Source of the DNA: DASZIT01 sp036264255
GTDB taxonomy: Bacteria > Actinomycetota > Acidimicrobiia > Acidimicrobiales > RAAP-2
Assembly: GCA_036264255.1 (NCBI GenBank)
Contig: DATARI010000041.1
Coordinates: 1-12,746 of the forward strand
DNA length: 12,746 nt
Reading direction: 5' to 3'
Below are positions 6,596 through 12,746 of this stretch, one piece after another. Numbering within the stretch: position 1 is the stretch's first letter; the number at the start of each line of letters is the position of its first letter. The notes below the pieces were generated by a model that was not told the DNA's origin, searched no databases, and saw only the letters and a list, made by a program, of their open reading frames with translations. The translations under genes and the position numbers were made by a program.

Positions 6596-6715
6596 ATGAT
6601 CGACAAGTCCCCTCGGGGATCCTGGCGCCGAGCCGGGACGAGCCGAGGGGATGCCGACCGGAAGCGCCGACCCGGGCGCGACCGTCCCGAACCCAATGCC
6701 CGGGCCCGGCGATGA
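6596..6715 (+). CDS. Small arginine-rich ORF (39 aa) coupled to the channel-like gene
   Basis: A 39-codon ORF, ATG at 6596 to TGA at 6713-6715. I do not recognise the product. It contains 12 Arg and 2 Lys against 5 acidic residues, has a single Trp (10), has no hydrophobic segment and should be disordered. Three things support it as real. A near-consensus -10 lies 6 bases before the ATG. The stop overlaps the channel gene's ATG as ATGA. The channel gene has no ribosome site of its own. Against it, about a quarter of its codons end in A or T, which looks less biased than the long genes here. Inverted repeats (6608-6619; 6609-6616 with 6643-6650) lie inside. It could be a real small protein, a leader peptide that opens the mRNA for the next gene, or chance. 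Confidence 0.45.
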   Translation: MIDKSPRGSWRRAGTSRGDADRKRRPGRDRPEPNARARR

Positions 6716-7887
6716 GCGATCTGCTCTTCGCCATCGGTCTGGTGGTGGTGGTGTCCACCGGCGCCAGCGTGCTGTTCACCATCGTGCTCCCGAGGGAGCC
6801 CCGGGGGTTCGGCCGGGTCGGGCTGATGGTCAACCGCTGGGTGCGGCTGGCGTTCGTCGGATTGTCCCGGCTGGCCGCCACCTACGAACGGAAGGATGCG
6901 CTGCTGGCCCCCATCGCCCCGGTTGCCCTGGTGGTCCAGCTCGCGTTTTGGGGGGTGTGCCTCATCGTGGGTTACGGCCTGATGCTGGAGGGGACCACCC
7001 ACAACCTCGGATCGGCGATGATCCAGGCCACCGGGGCGGTGTTGACCGTCGGGACCATCGACCTCCGCGGGACCGCCAACCTGGCGGTGGACATCGCCGC
7101 CGGAGCCAGCTGGGTGATCGTCGTCACCCTCCAGATCGCCTACCTTCCGTCCCTCTACCAGGCCTACAACCGGAGAGAGAGCCTGGTGGCCATGCTGGAG
7201 AGCCGGGCCGGCGTGCCGGCCTGGGGCCCCGAGCTGCTCGCCCGTCATCAGCTGGTCGGCATCATCGACACCCTGCCCGACTTCTACGCCGCCTGGGAGG
7301 CGTGGTCGGCCGATCTGGCCGAGAGCCACGTCAACTACCCGGTGATGCTGCTGTTCCGGTCCCCCGACCCCTGGTTCTCATGGTTGGTGGGGCTGCTGGC
7401 CGTCCTCGACGGTGCTGCCATGCACCTGGCCCTCGATCCCACCGGCGCCTCCTCCCAGTCGCGCCTGTGCCTGCGTATGGGCTTCACCGCGCTCAACCGG
7501 ATAGGCAGCGCCCTGGGCTTCGAGATCGACCCCGACCCCAATCCGGAGGGGCCCATCCAGCTGACCTTCGAGGAGTTCGAGGAAGCCGTCAAGATGCTCG
7601 AGCGCATCGGGTTCCCGATGGACCGGACCGCGGAGGCGGCCTGGCCCGACTTCCGGGGCTGGCGGGTCAACTACGAGTCGACCGCCTACCGCTTGTGCGA
7701 GCGGCTGACCGCCCCTCCGGCACCCTGGTCCGGCAACCGGCGCTATCTGCGTTCCGGGGTGGTGGCCCCTCGTCGACCGCCTCAGCGGACCCCGACGGTC
7801 CTGTCCGACCTGCGGCCTGCCGTCGTCATCCCTCCCACCGGGCGTCGGCGGGCCCTCGACCCGGATTCGGATCCGGACTACTCCTGA
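6712..7887 (+). CDS. Membrane protein with ion-channel-like pore region and degenerate filter
   Basis: A 391-residue protein. Membrane segments are likely at about 5-27 and 65-92. A pore-helix-like stretch (100-112) follows, ending in TVGTID (112-117), then another membrane helix (124-146). The helix / re-entrant loop / helix order with a TVG-x-x-D signature matches the pore module of two-helix potassium channels, but the filter GYG is replaced by GTI. The rest (147-391) is cytoplasmic-looking, with a Trp-rich helical part (FYAAWEAWSADLAESHVNYP, 191-210, and SPDPWFSWLVG), an acidic helix (LTFEEFEEAVKMLERIG) and a proline-rich tail ending in Asp-Pro repeats. No nucleotide-binding or RCK motif is seen. 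The ATG at 6712 has no Shine-Dalgarno and overlaps the upstream small ORF's stop. Channel-like architecture is likely; conduction and ion are not known. Confidence 0.65.
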   Translation: MSDLLFAIGLVVVVSTGASVLFTIVLPREPRGFGRVGLMVNRWVRLAFVGLSRLAATYERKDALLAPIAPVALVVQLAFWGVCLIVGYGLMLEGTTHNLGSAMIQATGAVLTVGTIDLRGTANLAVDIAAGASWVIVVTLQIAYLPSLYQAYNRRESLVAMLESRAGVPAWGPELLARHQLVGIIDTLPDFYAAWEAWSADLAESHVNYPVMLLFRSPDPWFSWLVGLLAVLDGAAMHLALDPTGASSQSRLCLRMGFTALNRIGSALGFEIDPDPNPEGPIQLTFEEFEEAVKMLERIGFPMDRTAEAAWPDFRGWRVNYESTAYRLCERLTAPPAPWSGNRRYLRSGVVAPRRPPQRTPTVLSDLRPAVVIPPTGRRRALDPDSDPDYS

Positions 7888-7918
7888 GCCCGGGATCGGC
7901 GGGCTAGTCGTCCCGGGC
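7888..7918. terminator. Hairpin between convergent channel-like gene and ribF
   Basis: GCCCGGGA (7888-7895) and TCCCGGGC (7911-7918) form a perfect 8-bp stem with a 15-base loop, between the two converging stops and covering the ribF stop. It could serve both transcripts. No T-run flanks it on either side. Confidence 0.45.
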
Positions 7919-8866
7919 CAGCAGGGCCCGGGTGGCGTCGACGTCCTTGTGCATCTGGGCGACAAGATCGTCCACCGAGTCGAAGGCCAACTCCGACCGC
8001 AGCCGGCCCACGAAGGACAGCTTCGCCTCTTCACCGTAGAGATCACCGGAGAAGTCGAGCAGGTAGGCCTCGACCAGCAGGTCGCCGTCGGCACCATAGA
8101 AGGTCGGACGCCGGCCCACCGAGATGGCCGTCGCCGAGCGGGTGCCGTCGGGCCGGTCGTACCAACCGGCGTAGATCCCGGTGGCGGGGATGGCGATGGT
8201 GGCCGGGATGTCCAGGTTGGCGGTCGGGAACCCGAGCTCGGTCCCGCCCCGGTTGTCGCCATGGACCACCGGCCCCCGCAGTTGGTGGGGACGGCCCAAC
8301 AGGGCGGCGGCTTCTTCCACCCGGCCTTCGGCGATGAGCCCCCGGATCCGGGTGGAGGACACCGGGTGACCGGCCTCCGCCGACCCGTCCGGCGCCGCCT
8401 CCAACGACACCCCCTCGACGGTGAACCCGACCTCGGCTCCCATCTCCTGGAGGAGGGCCACATTCCCCTTGCGGCCGTGACCGAAGTGGAAGTCCTCGCC
8501 GACCACCACCAACCGGGCGTCGAGCCCGCGCACCAGGATCTCCCGGACGAACTCCTCGGCCGACTCGTTGGCCCGCTCGGCGTCGAAGGGGACGACCACC
8601 GTGCGGTCGACCCCGGTGGCCGCCAGCAGCTCGAGCTTCTGGTCGAGGTCGCAGAGCAACAACGGTGCCGACTCCGGGCGCACCACCGCCGCCGGATGGC
8701 GGTCGAAGGTCACCACCACCGAGGTCAGCCCGTCGGCCCGGGCCCGGGCGTGGAGCTCACCCAGCAGCGCCTGGTGGCCGAGGTGGACCCCGTCGTAGGC
8801 ACCAATGGTGACCGCCGAGCCCCCCGGGGGCGGCTGGCACTCGGCCGGATCGGTGATGATCTCCAT
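7904..8866 (-). CDS. ribF: Bifunctional riboflavin kinase/FAD synthetase
   Basis: A 320-residue two-domain enzyme making FMN from riboflavin and ATP, then FAD from FMN and ATP. The N-terminal nucleotidyltransferase domain has GAYDGVHLGH (22-31), FHFGHGRKGN (126-135) and SSTRIRG (170-176). The C-terminal kinase domain has GFPTANL (212-218), GIYAGWY (230-236) and VEAYLLDF (265-272) with the presumed catalytic Glu at 266. Length is normal. GAYDG has Tyr where Phe is more common. The start is ATG at 8866, 12 bases after the truB stop, with CAGGG just before it, so it is the last gene of the infB-rbfA-truB-ribF operon, a common order in bacteria. Its flavins could serve flavoenzymes generally; no specific link to the neighbouring PPOX gene is implied. 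Confidence 0.96.
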   Translation of the reverse strand: MEIITDPAECQPPPGGSAVTIGAYDGVHLGHQALLGELHARARADGLTSVVVTFDRHPAAVVRPESAPLLLCDLDQKLELLAATGVDRTVVVPFDAERANESAEEFVREILVRGLDARLVVVGEDFHFGHGRKGNVALLQEMGAEVGFTVEGVSLEAAPDGSAEAGHPVSSTRIRGLIAEGRVEEAAALLGRPHQLRGPVVHGDNRGGTELGFPTANLDIPATIAIPATGIYAGWYDRPDGTRSATAISVGRRPTFYGADGDLLVEAYLLDFSGDLYGEEAKLSFVGRLRSELAFDSVDDLVAQMHKDVDATRALLARDD

Positions 8867-8878
8867 TGCCCTGGGAGA

Positions 8879-9772
8879 CTAACTGGCGCCGGTGAGGACG
8901 ACGGCCGGGCGTATCCGGTCGGTCTCGGTGGCCTCGTAGACGGCCAGGAGGTTGTGGCCGACGTCCACGATCCCCCACGGGCCGTCCCCGGAGATGCCGA
9001 GGGAGACCTTGTCGAGGGCGAGACCGCGGCTGACCAACTTCTCCACGTCCACCGGCACCACCACCTGTTCGAGATCCCGCATCCCCTGGGCCGGGGTGAG
9101 GACCACCGCCGGGGTCAGCTCGTCGACCAGCCGGGCATCCTCGGCGGTGAACGAACCGATCCGGGTCCGTCGCAGGTTGCGGAGGTGGGCTCCCCCACCC
9201 AGGGCGGCCCCGAGGTCGGCGGCCAACACCCGGATGTAGGTGCCCGACGAGCACTCCACGTCGATCCGGAACACCCCCGAGGTGGTGGTGGGGGCGACGT
9301 CGAACCGGTGGACGGTCACCGGACGGGCGGCCCGCTCCACCTCGATGCCCTCCCGGGCCAGGGCGTGCAGCCGGCGTCCACCCACCTTCACCGCGGAGAC
9401 CATCGGGGGGATCTGTTCGATGTCACCGGTCATGGCCGCCGCCGCCGCCCGCACCTCGGCCAGGGTCACCTGGCTCATGTCCCAGGTTCCGGTGACCTCC
9501 CCGCTGGCATCGAGGGTGGTGGTCGACGTCCCCATCACCACTTCCCCCTCGTAGGTCTTCGGGAGGGCGGTGAGGAACCGCATCAGCAGGGTGGCCCGGC
9601 CCAGTCCCACCAGCAGCACACCGGTGGCGTCGGGATCGAGGGTGCCGGCGTGTCCTACCCGGCGCTGACCGAAGATGCGGCGGCAGCGGGCCACCACGTC
9701 GTGAGACGTCCAGGCGGCCTCTTTGTCCACCACCACCAGTCCGGTGGTCACCTCGCTCGCCGGGAATGCCAT
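8879..9772 (-). CDS. truB: tRNA pseudouridine(55) synthase
   Basis: Converts U55 in the T loop of tRNAs to pseudouridine. The 297-residue product shows GHAGTLDPDATGVLLVGLG with the catalytic aspartate at 46, KTYEGEV with the conserved Tyr at 74, IPPMVSAVKVGGRRLHALAREG (121-142), and CSSGTYIR (174-181) with HLRNLRRTRIGSF (196-208) in the second half. In the PPMxSA motif Val stands where Tyr is usual. The last ~70 residues form a C-terminal region typical of actinobacterial TruB and distinct from a standard PUA domain. ATG at 9772 overlaps the rbfA stop by one base (TGATG), indicating coupled translation; ribF follows after 12 bases. Confidence 0.96.
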   Translation of the reverse strand: MAFPASEVTTGLVVVDKEAAWTSHDVVARCRRIFGQRRVGHAGTLDPDATGVLLVGLGRATLLMRFLTALPKTYEGEVVMGTSTTTLDASGEVTGTWDMSQVTLAEVRAAAAAMTGDIEQIPPMVSAVKVGGRRLHALAREGIEVERAARPVTVHRFDVAPTTTSGVFRIDVECSSGTYIRVLAADLGAALGGGAHLRNLRRTRIGSFTAEDARLVDELTPAVVLTPAQGMRDLEQVVVPVDVEKLVSRGLALDKVSLGISGDGPWGIVDVGHNLLAVYEATETDRIRPAVVLTGAS

Positions 9773-10221
9773 CAGTCGGCGTCGTGCTTATCGGGGTCGG
9801 AATCGGGGTCGGGGTCGGGGTCGGGGTCGCGGGGGGAACCGGCCTCGGCGTCGGTCTCCGCGGTCCGGATCCGGCGCAGCACGTCCTCGACCCGACTGCC
9901 GGAGATCACCGCCGGGTCGACCTCGAAGGCGAGCAGCGGGGTCCGCTTCATCCGGAGCTGCCGGCCGAGCGAGCGCTGCAGGTGCGGCCGCCGCTCGGCC
10001 AGGGCGTCGGCTCCGTCGTCGGACAGCGAGCTCAGGAACACCGTGGCGTGGCGGAGGTCGGGAGCGGTGTCGACCGAGGTGACGGTGACCAGACGGAGTC
10101 GCTCGTCGGCATCGGCCAGCCGTTCGAGCTCCTCGGCCAGTACCTCCCGCAGCACCTGGTTGACGCGCAGCGACCGGGGATAGGGGGATGCGCCCCGGTT
10201 GTCATGACGGCGACCTGACAT
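9772..10221 (-). CDS. rbfA: Ribosome-binding factor A
   Basis: A KH-fold protein that helps mature the 5' end of 16S rRNA and the 30S subunit. The 149-residue product has the family's N-terminal PRSLRVNQVLREVLAEELERL, the central LVTVTSVDTAPDLRHATVFLS, and the closing RSLGRQLRMKRTPLLAFEVDP. ATG at 10221 is chosen because GGAAG lies 6 bases upstream and RbfA proteins begin this way. The frame is open further up, but that would run into infB. After about residue 128 the sequence becomes an Asp-Pro tail encoded by a hexamer repeat, probably disordered. The gene is 56 bases after infB and coupled to truB. Confidence 0.94.
   Translation of the reverse strand: MSGRRHDNRGASPYPRSLRVNQVLREVLAEELERLADADERLRLVTVTSVDTAPDLRHATVFLSSLSDDGADALAERRPHLQRSLGRQLRMKRTPLLAFEVDPAVISGSRVEDVLRRIRTAETDAEAGSPRDPDPDPDPDSDPDKHDAD
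9791..9826 (+). repeat. TCGGGG hexamer array (six units) in the rbfA 3' end
   Basis: Six tandem TCGGGG units start at 9791, 9797 (degenerate, TCGGAA), 9803, 9809, 9815 and 9821. On the coding strand each unit gives an Asp-Pro pair (Asp-Ser in part for the variant). The G-runs at 9805-9826 (four runs of four with 2-base loops) also fit a G-quadruplex pattern on the plus strand. Confidence 0.85.
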
Positions 10222-10277
10222 AGCTACTTCCGTTCGAACCTTTGGTCCTGCTGCTGATGGTGCGGCTGAACTACCTC

Positions 10278-12746
10278 TCAGGTACGAGGGATCTCCCGCT
10301 CGTCGAACGTCTCGATGATGTCGCCCTCTTTGAGGTCCTGGTAGTCGGACAGGCCGATACCGCACTCGAAGCCGGACTGGACCTCCCGGACGTCGTCCTT
10401 GAACCGGCGGAGGGAGGTGATGGCGCCCTTCCAGATGATGACGCCCTCCCGGAGGAACCGGACCTTGGATCCACGGGTGATGACACCGTCCCGCACGTAG
10501 CACCCGGCCACCGCTCCGAGCTTCGGCACCCGGAACACCTGTCGCACTTCGGCTTCGCCGGTGACGATCTCTTCGTAGACCGGAGCCAGAAGGCCGAGCA
10601 TGGCCGCCTCGATGTCCTCCAGCAACTTGTAGATGATCTCGTAGGTACGGATCTCGACTCGGGACTTGGCCGCCATCTCCCGGGCCCGACGGTCCGGGCG
10701 CACATTGAAGCCGATGATGGTGGCGTTCGATGCCTGGGCCAACTGGACGTCGTATTCGGAGATCCCGCCCACGCCCCGGTGGACGAAGCTCAGCTTCACG
10801 TCTTCGCGTTCGAGCTTGCGGAGGCTCTCGGTCACGGCTTCCAGCGACCCGCGCACGTCGGCCTTGAGGATCAGGTTGAGGGTGGCGGTCTCGCCCCGCT
10901 GGATCTGCTCGAAGAGGTCCTCGAGCTTGGCTCCGCCCAACGCCGAACCGGCGGCCGGCACGTGGCCCGCCACCCGGTAGCGATGGGCGCGCGCCTCTCC
11001 GATGGTGCGGGCCTGGGCCTGCTCGGGGGCGACCCGGAAGTCGTCACCGGGTTCCGGAGGCTCGGAGAACCCGAGGATCTGCACCGGCGTGGAGGGGGGA
11101 GCTTCTTTGATCTGGTCACCGTGCTCGTCGACCAGGGCCTTCACCTTGCCCCAGGCGGCGCCGGCCACGATCGGATCGCCGACCCTCAGCGTGCCCTGTT
11201 CGACGATGACCGAGGCCACCGGGCCCCGACCCACCTCGAGCTCGGCTTCGATGACCACGCCCCGGGCCCGTCCCTCCGGACTGGCCACCAGCTCTTCCAC
11301 CTCGGCGACCAGCACGATCTGCTCGAGCAGATCTTCGATGCCCAGATTCTGGAGGGCGGAGACCTCGACGGTGATGGTGTCGCCACCCCAGGCCTCGGGG
11401 ACCAGCCCGTGCTCCGAGATCTGCTGGAGCACCCGGTTGGGATCGGCTTCTTCCCGGTCGATCTTGTTGACGGCCACGATGATCGGAACGTCGGCCGCCT
11501 TGGCGTGGTCGATGGCCTCGATGGTCTGGGGCATCACGCCGTCGTCGGCCGCCACCACCAGCACCACGATGTCGGTGATCTCGGCACCACGGGCCCGCAT
11601 GGCGGTGAACGCCTCGTGACCGGGGGTGTCGATGAAGGTGATCGGATGGTCGTTCCAGACCACCTGATAGGCGCCGATGTGCTGGGTGATGCCCCCGGCT
11701 TCGCCGGCCACCACGTTGGCGTGGCGGATGCGGTCGAGGAGCAGGGTCTTGCCGTGGTCGACGTGACCCATCACGGTGACCACCGGTGGACGGGGCCGGA
11801 GGTCGGCCTCATCGATCTCTTCGTCGTCGTCATCGAGGAACTTGGCCAGCAGTTCGGCCTCCCGCTCCTCTCCCGGGTCGACCAGACGGACTTCGGCACC
11901 GAGTTCGGCGGCGAACAGGTCGATCATGTCGTCGGTCAACGACTGGGTGGCGGTGACCATCTCCCCCTGCATCATGAGGAAGCGGATCACGTCACCGGCC
12001 GACCGGTTGAGCTTGGGTCCGAGGTCGCGGGCCGTCGAACCCCGCTCCACGATCACCTCGGTGTCGGGCACCGGGGCGGTGGAAGGGGTGTAGGCGGTGA
12101 GTTGGGTCGGCTCGAGCTCTTCGAGGTTGCGACGACGCCGGCGTGGGCGACGTTGGTTGGGACGGCCCCGGCCCATGCCGGGGCCGCCTCGCCCGCCCGG
12201 GCCTCCGGGACCGCCACCCGGGCCACCGCCGGGGCCGCCACCCGGTCGTCCACTGAATCCTCCGCTACCGCCGCCCGGCGCGCCACCGGAACGACCGCCG
12301 AAGCCGCCGCCGCCGGCGCCGGGGCCACCCGGACGTGCGCTTCCGGGCCCACTCGGCCGGCTGGGGCCGCCAGGGCCGGGGCGTCCACTGAAACCGCTGC
12401 CCGGACGCGGGCTGCCGGCCGGCTGACGCCGCCCACCCGAACCGGGGGGAGGAGGAATCGGCTTGCCGGTGACCGAACGGGGCGGCCCGCCCGGGGGCGG
12501 GGGAATGGCGCGGCCGGAGGCACTGGTGGGTGGATGGGTGGGGGCAGAGGGGGGCGCGGCCGGGGCGACCGACGCGGCCGGGGCCAGAGGGGTCGACGGG
12601 GGCGTCGGGGCAGCTGGCGTCGCCGGCTCATCCGACTTGGCCGGCGGAGCCGGGGTGGCCGGCGCGGTCGACGGGCTGGCCGCGGCGGGAGCGGGTGCGG
12701 CAGGGGCCTTGGCGGCAGGGGCCGTCGGTGCCTTGGCGGCAGCTGC
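10278..12746 (-). CDS. infB: Translation initiation factor IF-2 (5' end outside window)
   Basis: GTPase that brings initiator fMet-tRNA to the 30S subunit and promotes subunit joining. The frame is open from the TGA at 10278-10280 to base 12746 (822 visible residues, numbered here from the window edge). Residues 1-110 are Ala/Pro-rich with Lys. Residues 111-190 are Gly/Arg/Pro-rich, including two FSGRPG units, then comes an Arg run (RRPRRRRR). The IF2_N helical domain is near 234-285. GTPase motifs are GHVDHGKT (327-334), GITQHIG (352-358), DTPGH (373-377), NKID (427-430) and SAL (463-465), followed by the beta-barrel and C-terminal fMet-tRNA-binding domains, ending KEGDIIETFDEREIPRT. An ATG at 12176 lies inside the Gly/Arg region and is not the start. 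It is first in the visible operon infB-rbfA-truB-ribF, usually preceded by nusA; the operon promoter is not in view. Confidence 0.97.
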   Translation of the reverse strand, partial: AAAAKAPTAPAAKAPAAPAPAAASPSTAPATPAPPAKSDEPATPAAPTPPSTPLAPAASVAPAAPPSAPTHPPTSASGRAIPPPPGGPPRSVTGKPIPPPPGSGGRRQPAGSPRPGSGFSGRPGPGGPSRPSGPGSARPGGPGAGGGGFGGRSGGAPGGGSGGFSGRPGGGPGGGPGGGPGGPGGRGGPGMGRGRPNQRRPRRRRRNLEELEPTQLTAYTPSTAPVPDTEVIVERGSTARDLGPKLNRSAGDVIRFLMMQGEMVTATQSLTDDMIDLFAAELGAEVRLVDPGEEREAELLAKFLDDDDEEIDEADLRPRPPVVTVMGHVDHGKTLLLDRIRHANVVAGEAGGITQHIGAYQVVWNDHPITFIDTPGHEAFTAMRARGAEITDIVVLVVAADDGVMPQTIEAIDHAKAADVPIIVAVNKIDREEADPNRVLQQISEHGLVPEAWGGDTITVEVSALQNLGIEDLLEQIVLVAEVEELVASPEGRARGVVIEAELEVGRGPVASVIVEQGTLRVGDPIVAGAAWGKVKALVDEHGDQIKEAPPSTPVQILGFSEPPEPGDDFRVAPEQAQARTIGEARAHRYRVAGHVPAAGSALGGAKLEDLFEQIQRGETATLNLILKADVRGSLEAVTESLRKLEREDVKLSFVHRGVGGISEYDVQLAQASNATIIGFNVRPDRRAREMAAKSRVEIRTYEIIYKLLEDIEAAMLGLLAPVYEEIVTGEAEVRQVFRVPKLGAVAGCYVRDGVITRGSKVRFLREGVIIWKGAITSLRRFKDDVREVQSGFECGIGLSDYQDLKEGDIIETFDEREIPRT

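Noticed and set aside
6596..6711. Riboswitch or structured leader upstream of the channel-like gene
   Set aside because: Inverted repeats are present, but I could match no riboswitch consensus, and the small ORF with leaderless spacing explains the segment better.
6651..7907. 418-codon plus-strand ORF in another frame over the channel-like gene
   Set aside because: The product is Arg/Gly/Pro-rich with no membrane segments or motifs. The frame starting at 6712 has clear hydrophobic helices and better codon bias.
9791..9826. CRISPR-like or noncoding repeat array
   Set aside because: The units are contiguous 6-mers without spacers and lie in frame inside rbfA.
7949..10183. 744-codon plus-strand ORF opposite ribF, truB and rbfA
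   Set aside because: It spans three well-supported genes on the other strand, has no domain motif, and is His/Gly/Arg-rich antisense sequence.
10222..10503. Upstream extension of the rbfA frame into infB
   Set aside because: The extension is not RbfA-like and overlaps the IF-2 C-terminus. ATG 10221 has a ribosome site at good spacing.
12053..12631. 192-codon minus-strand ORF and a Pro-rich plus-strand ORF at 12097-12426
   Set aside because: Both are alternate-frame shadows of the low-complexity IF-2 N-terminal region, whose own frame is open to the window end.

Overview
The window is high-GC, densely packed chromosomal DNA, most likely from an actinomycete. The Acidimicrobiia or a related high-GC actinobacterial lineage is my best guess. 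This rests on gene content: a WS/DGAT-type acyltransferase, an F420-type PPOX protein of the Rv0121 kind, a DUF664/DinB-like protein, a Gly/Arg/Pro-rich IF-2 N-terminus, and several genes that look leaderless. The lineage is inferred, not demonstrated.

Layout. Positions 1-259 hold the right end of an IS3-family insertion sequence: the 3' end of the transposase ORF plus a candidate terminal repeat. It abuts the 3' CCA end of a minus-strand tRNA-Gly(GCC). Next comes a minus-strand pair, dut and a WS/DGAT-family acyltransferase, overlapping by 26 nt. Facing away from dut is a plus-strand pair, orn (oligoribonuclease) and a long AMP-forming acyl-CoA synthetase, joined by an ATGA overlap. The two lipid enzymes could act in sequence, one activating fatty acids and the other storing them as wax ester or triacylglycerol, but they are in opposite operons.

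Positions 5100-7890 form an accessory-looking block. It contains a DinB-like protein, a PPOX/F420-type protein, a small four-helix membrane protein on the minus strand, and a membrane protein with a channel-like pore region whose filter motif is degenerate. Just upstream of the channel-like gene I find an unlisted 39-codon ORF encoding a very arginine-rich peptide. It is preceded by a good -10 hexamer at leaderless spacing, and its stop overlaps the channel gene's ATG (ATGA).

The right part (7904-12746, minus strand) is the conserved translation and RNA-modification operon infB-rbfA-truB-ribF. infB is cut by the window edge. Its reading frame stays open to base 12746, through a long Ala/Pro-rich then Gly/Arg-rich N-terminal region.

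Most of the window is ordinary housekeeping sequence. The items most worth a second look are the small basic ORF coupled to the degenerate-filter channel protein, the recurring leaderless promoter geometry, and an in-frame TCGGGG hexamer array in the rbfA 3' end that is also a G-quadruplex motif on the plus strand. I saw no CRISPR array, recognisable defence system, biosynthetic cluster or phage gene.
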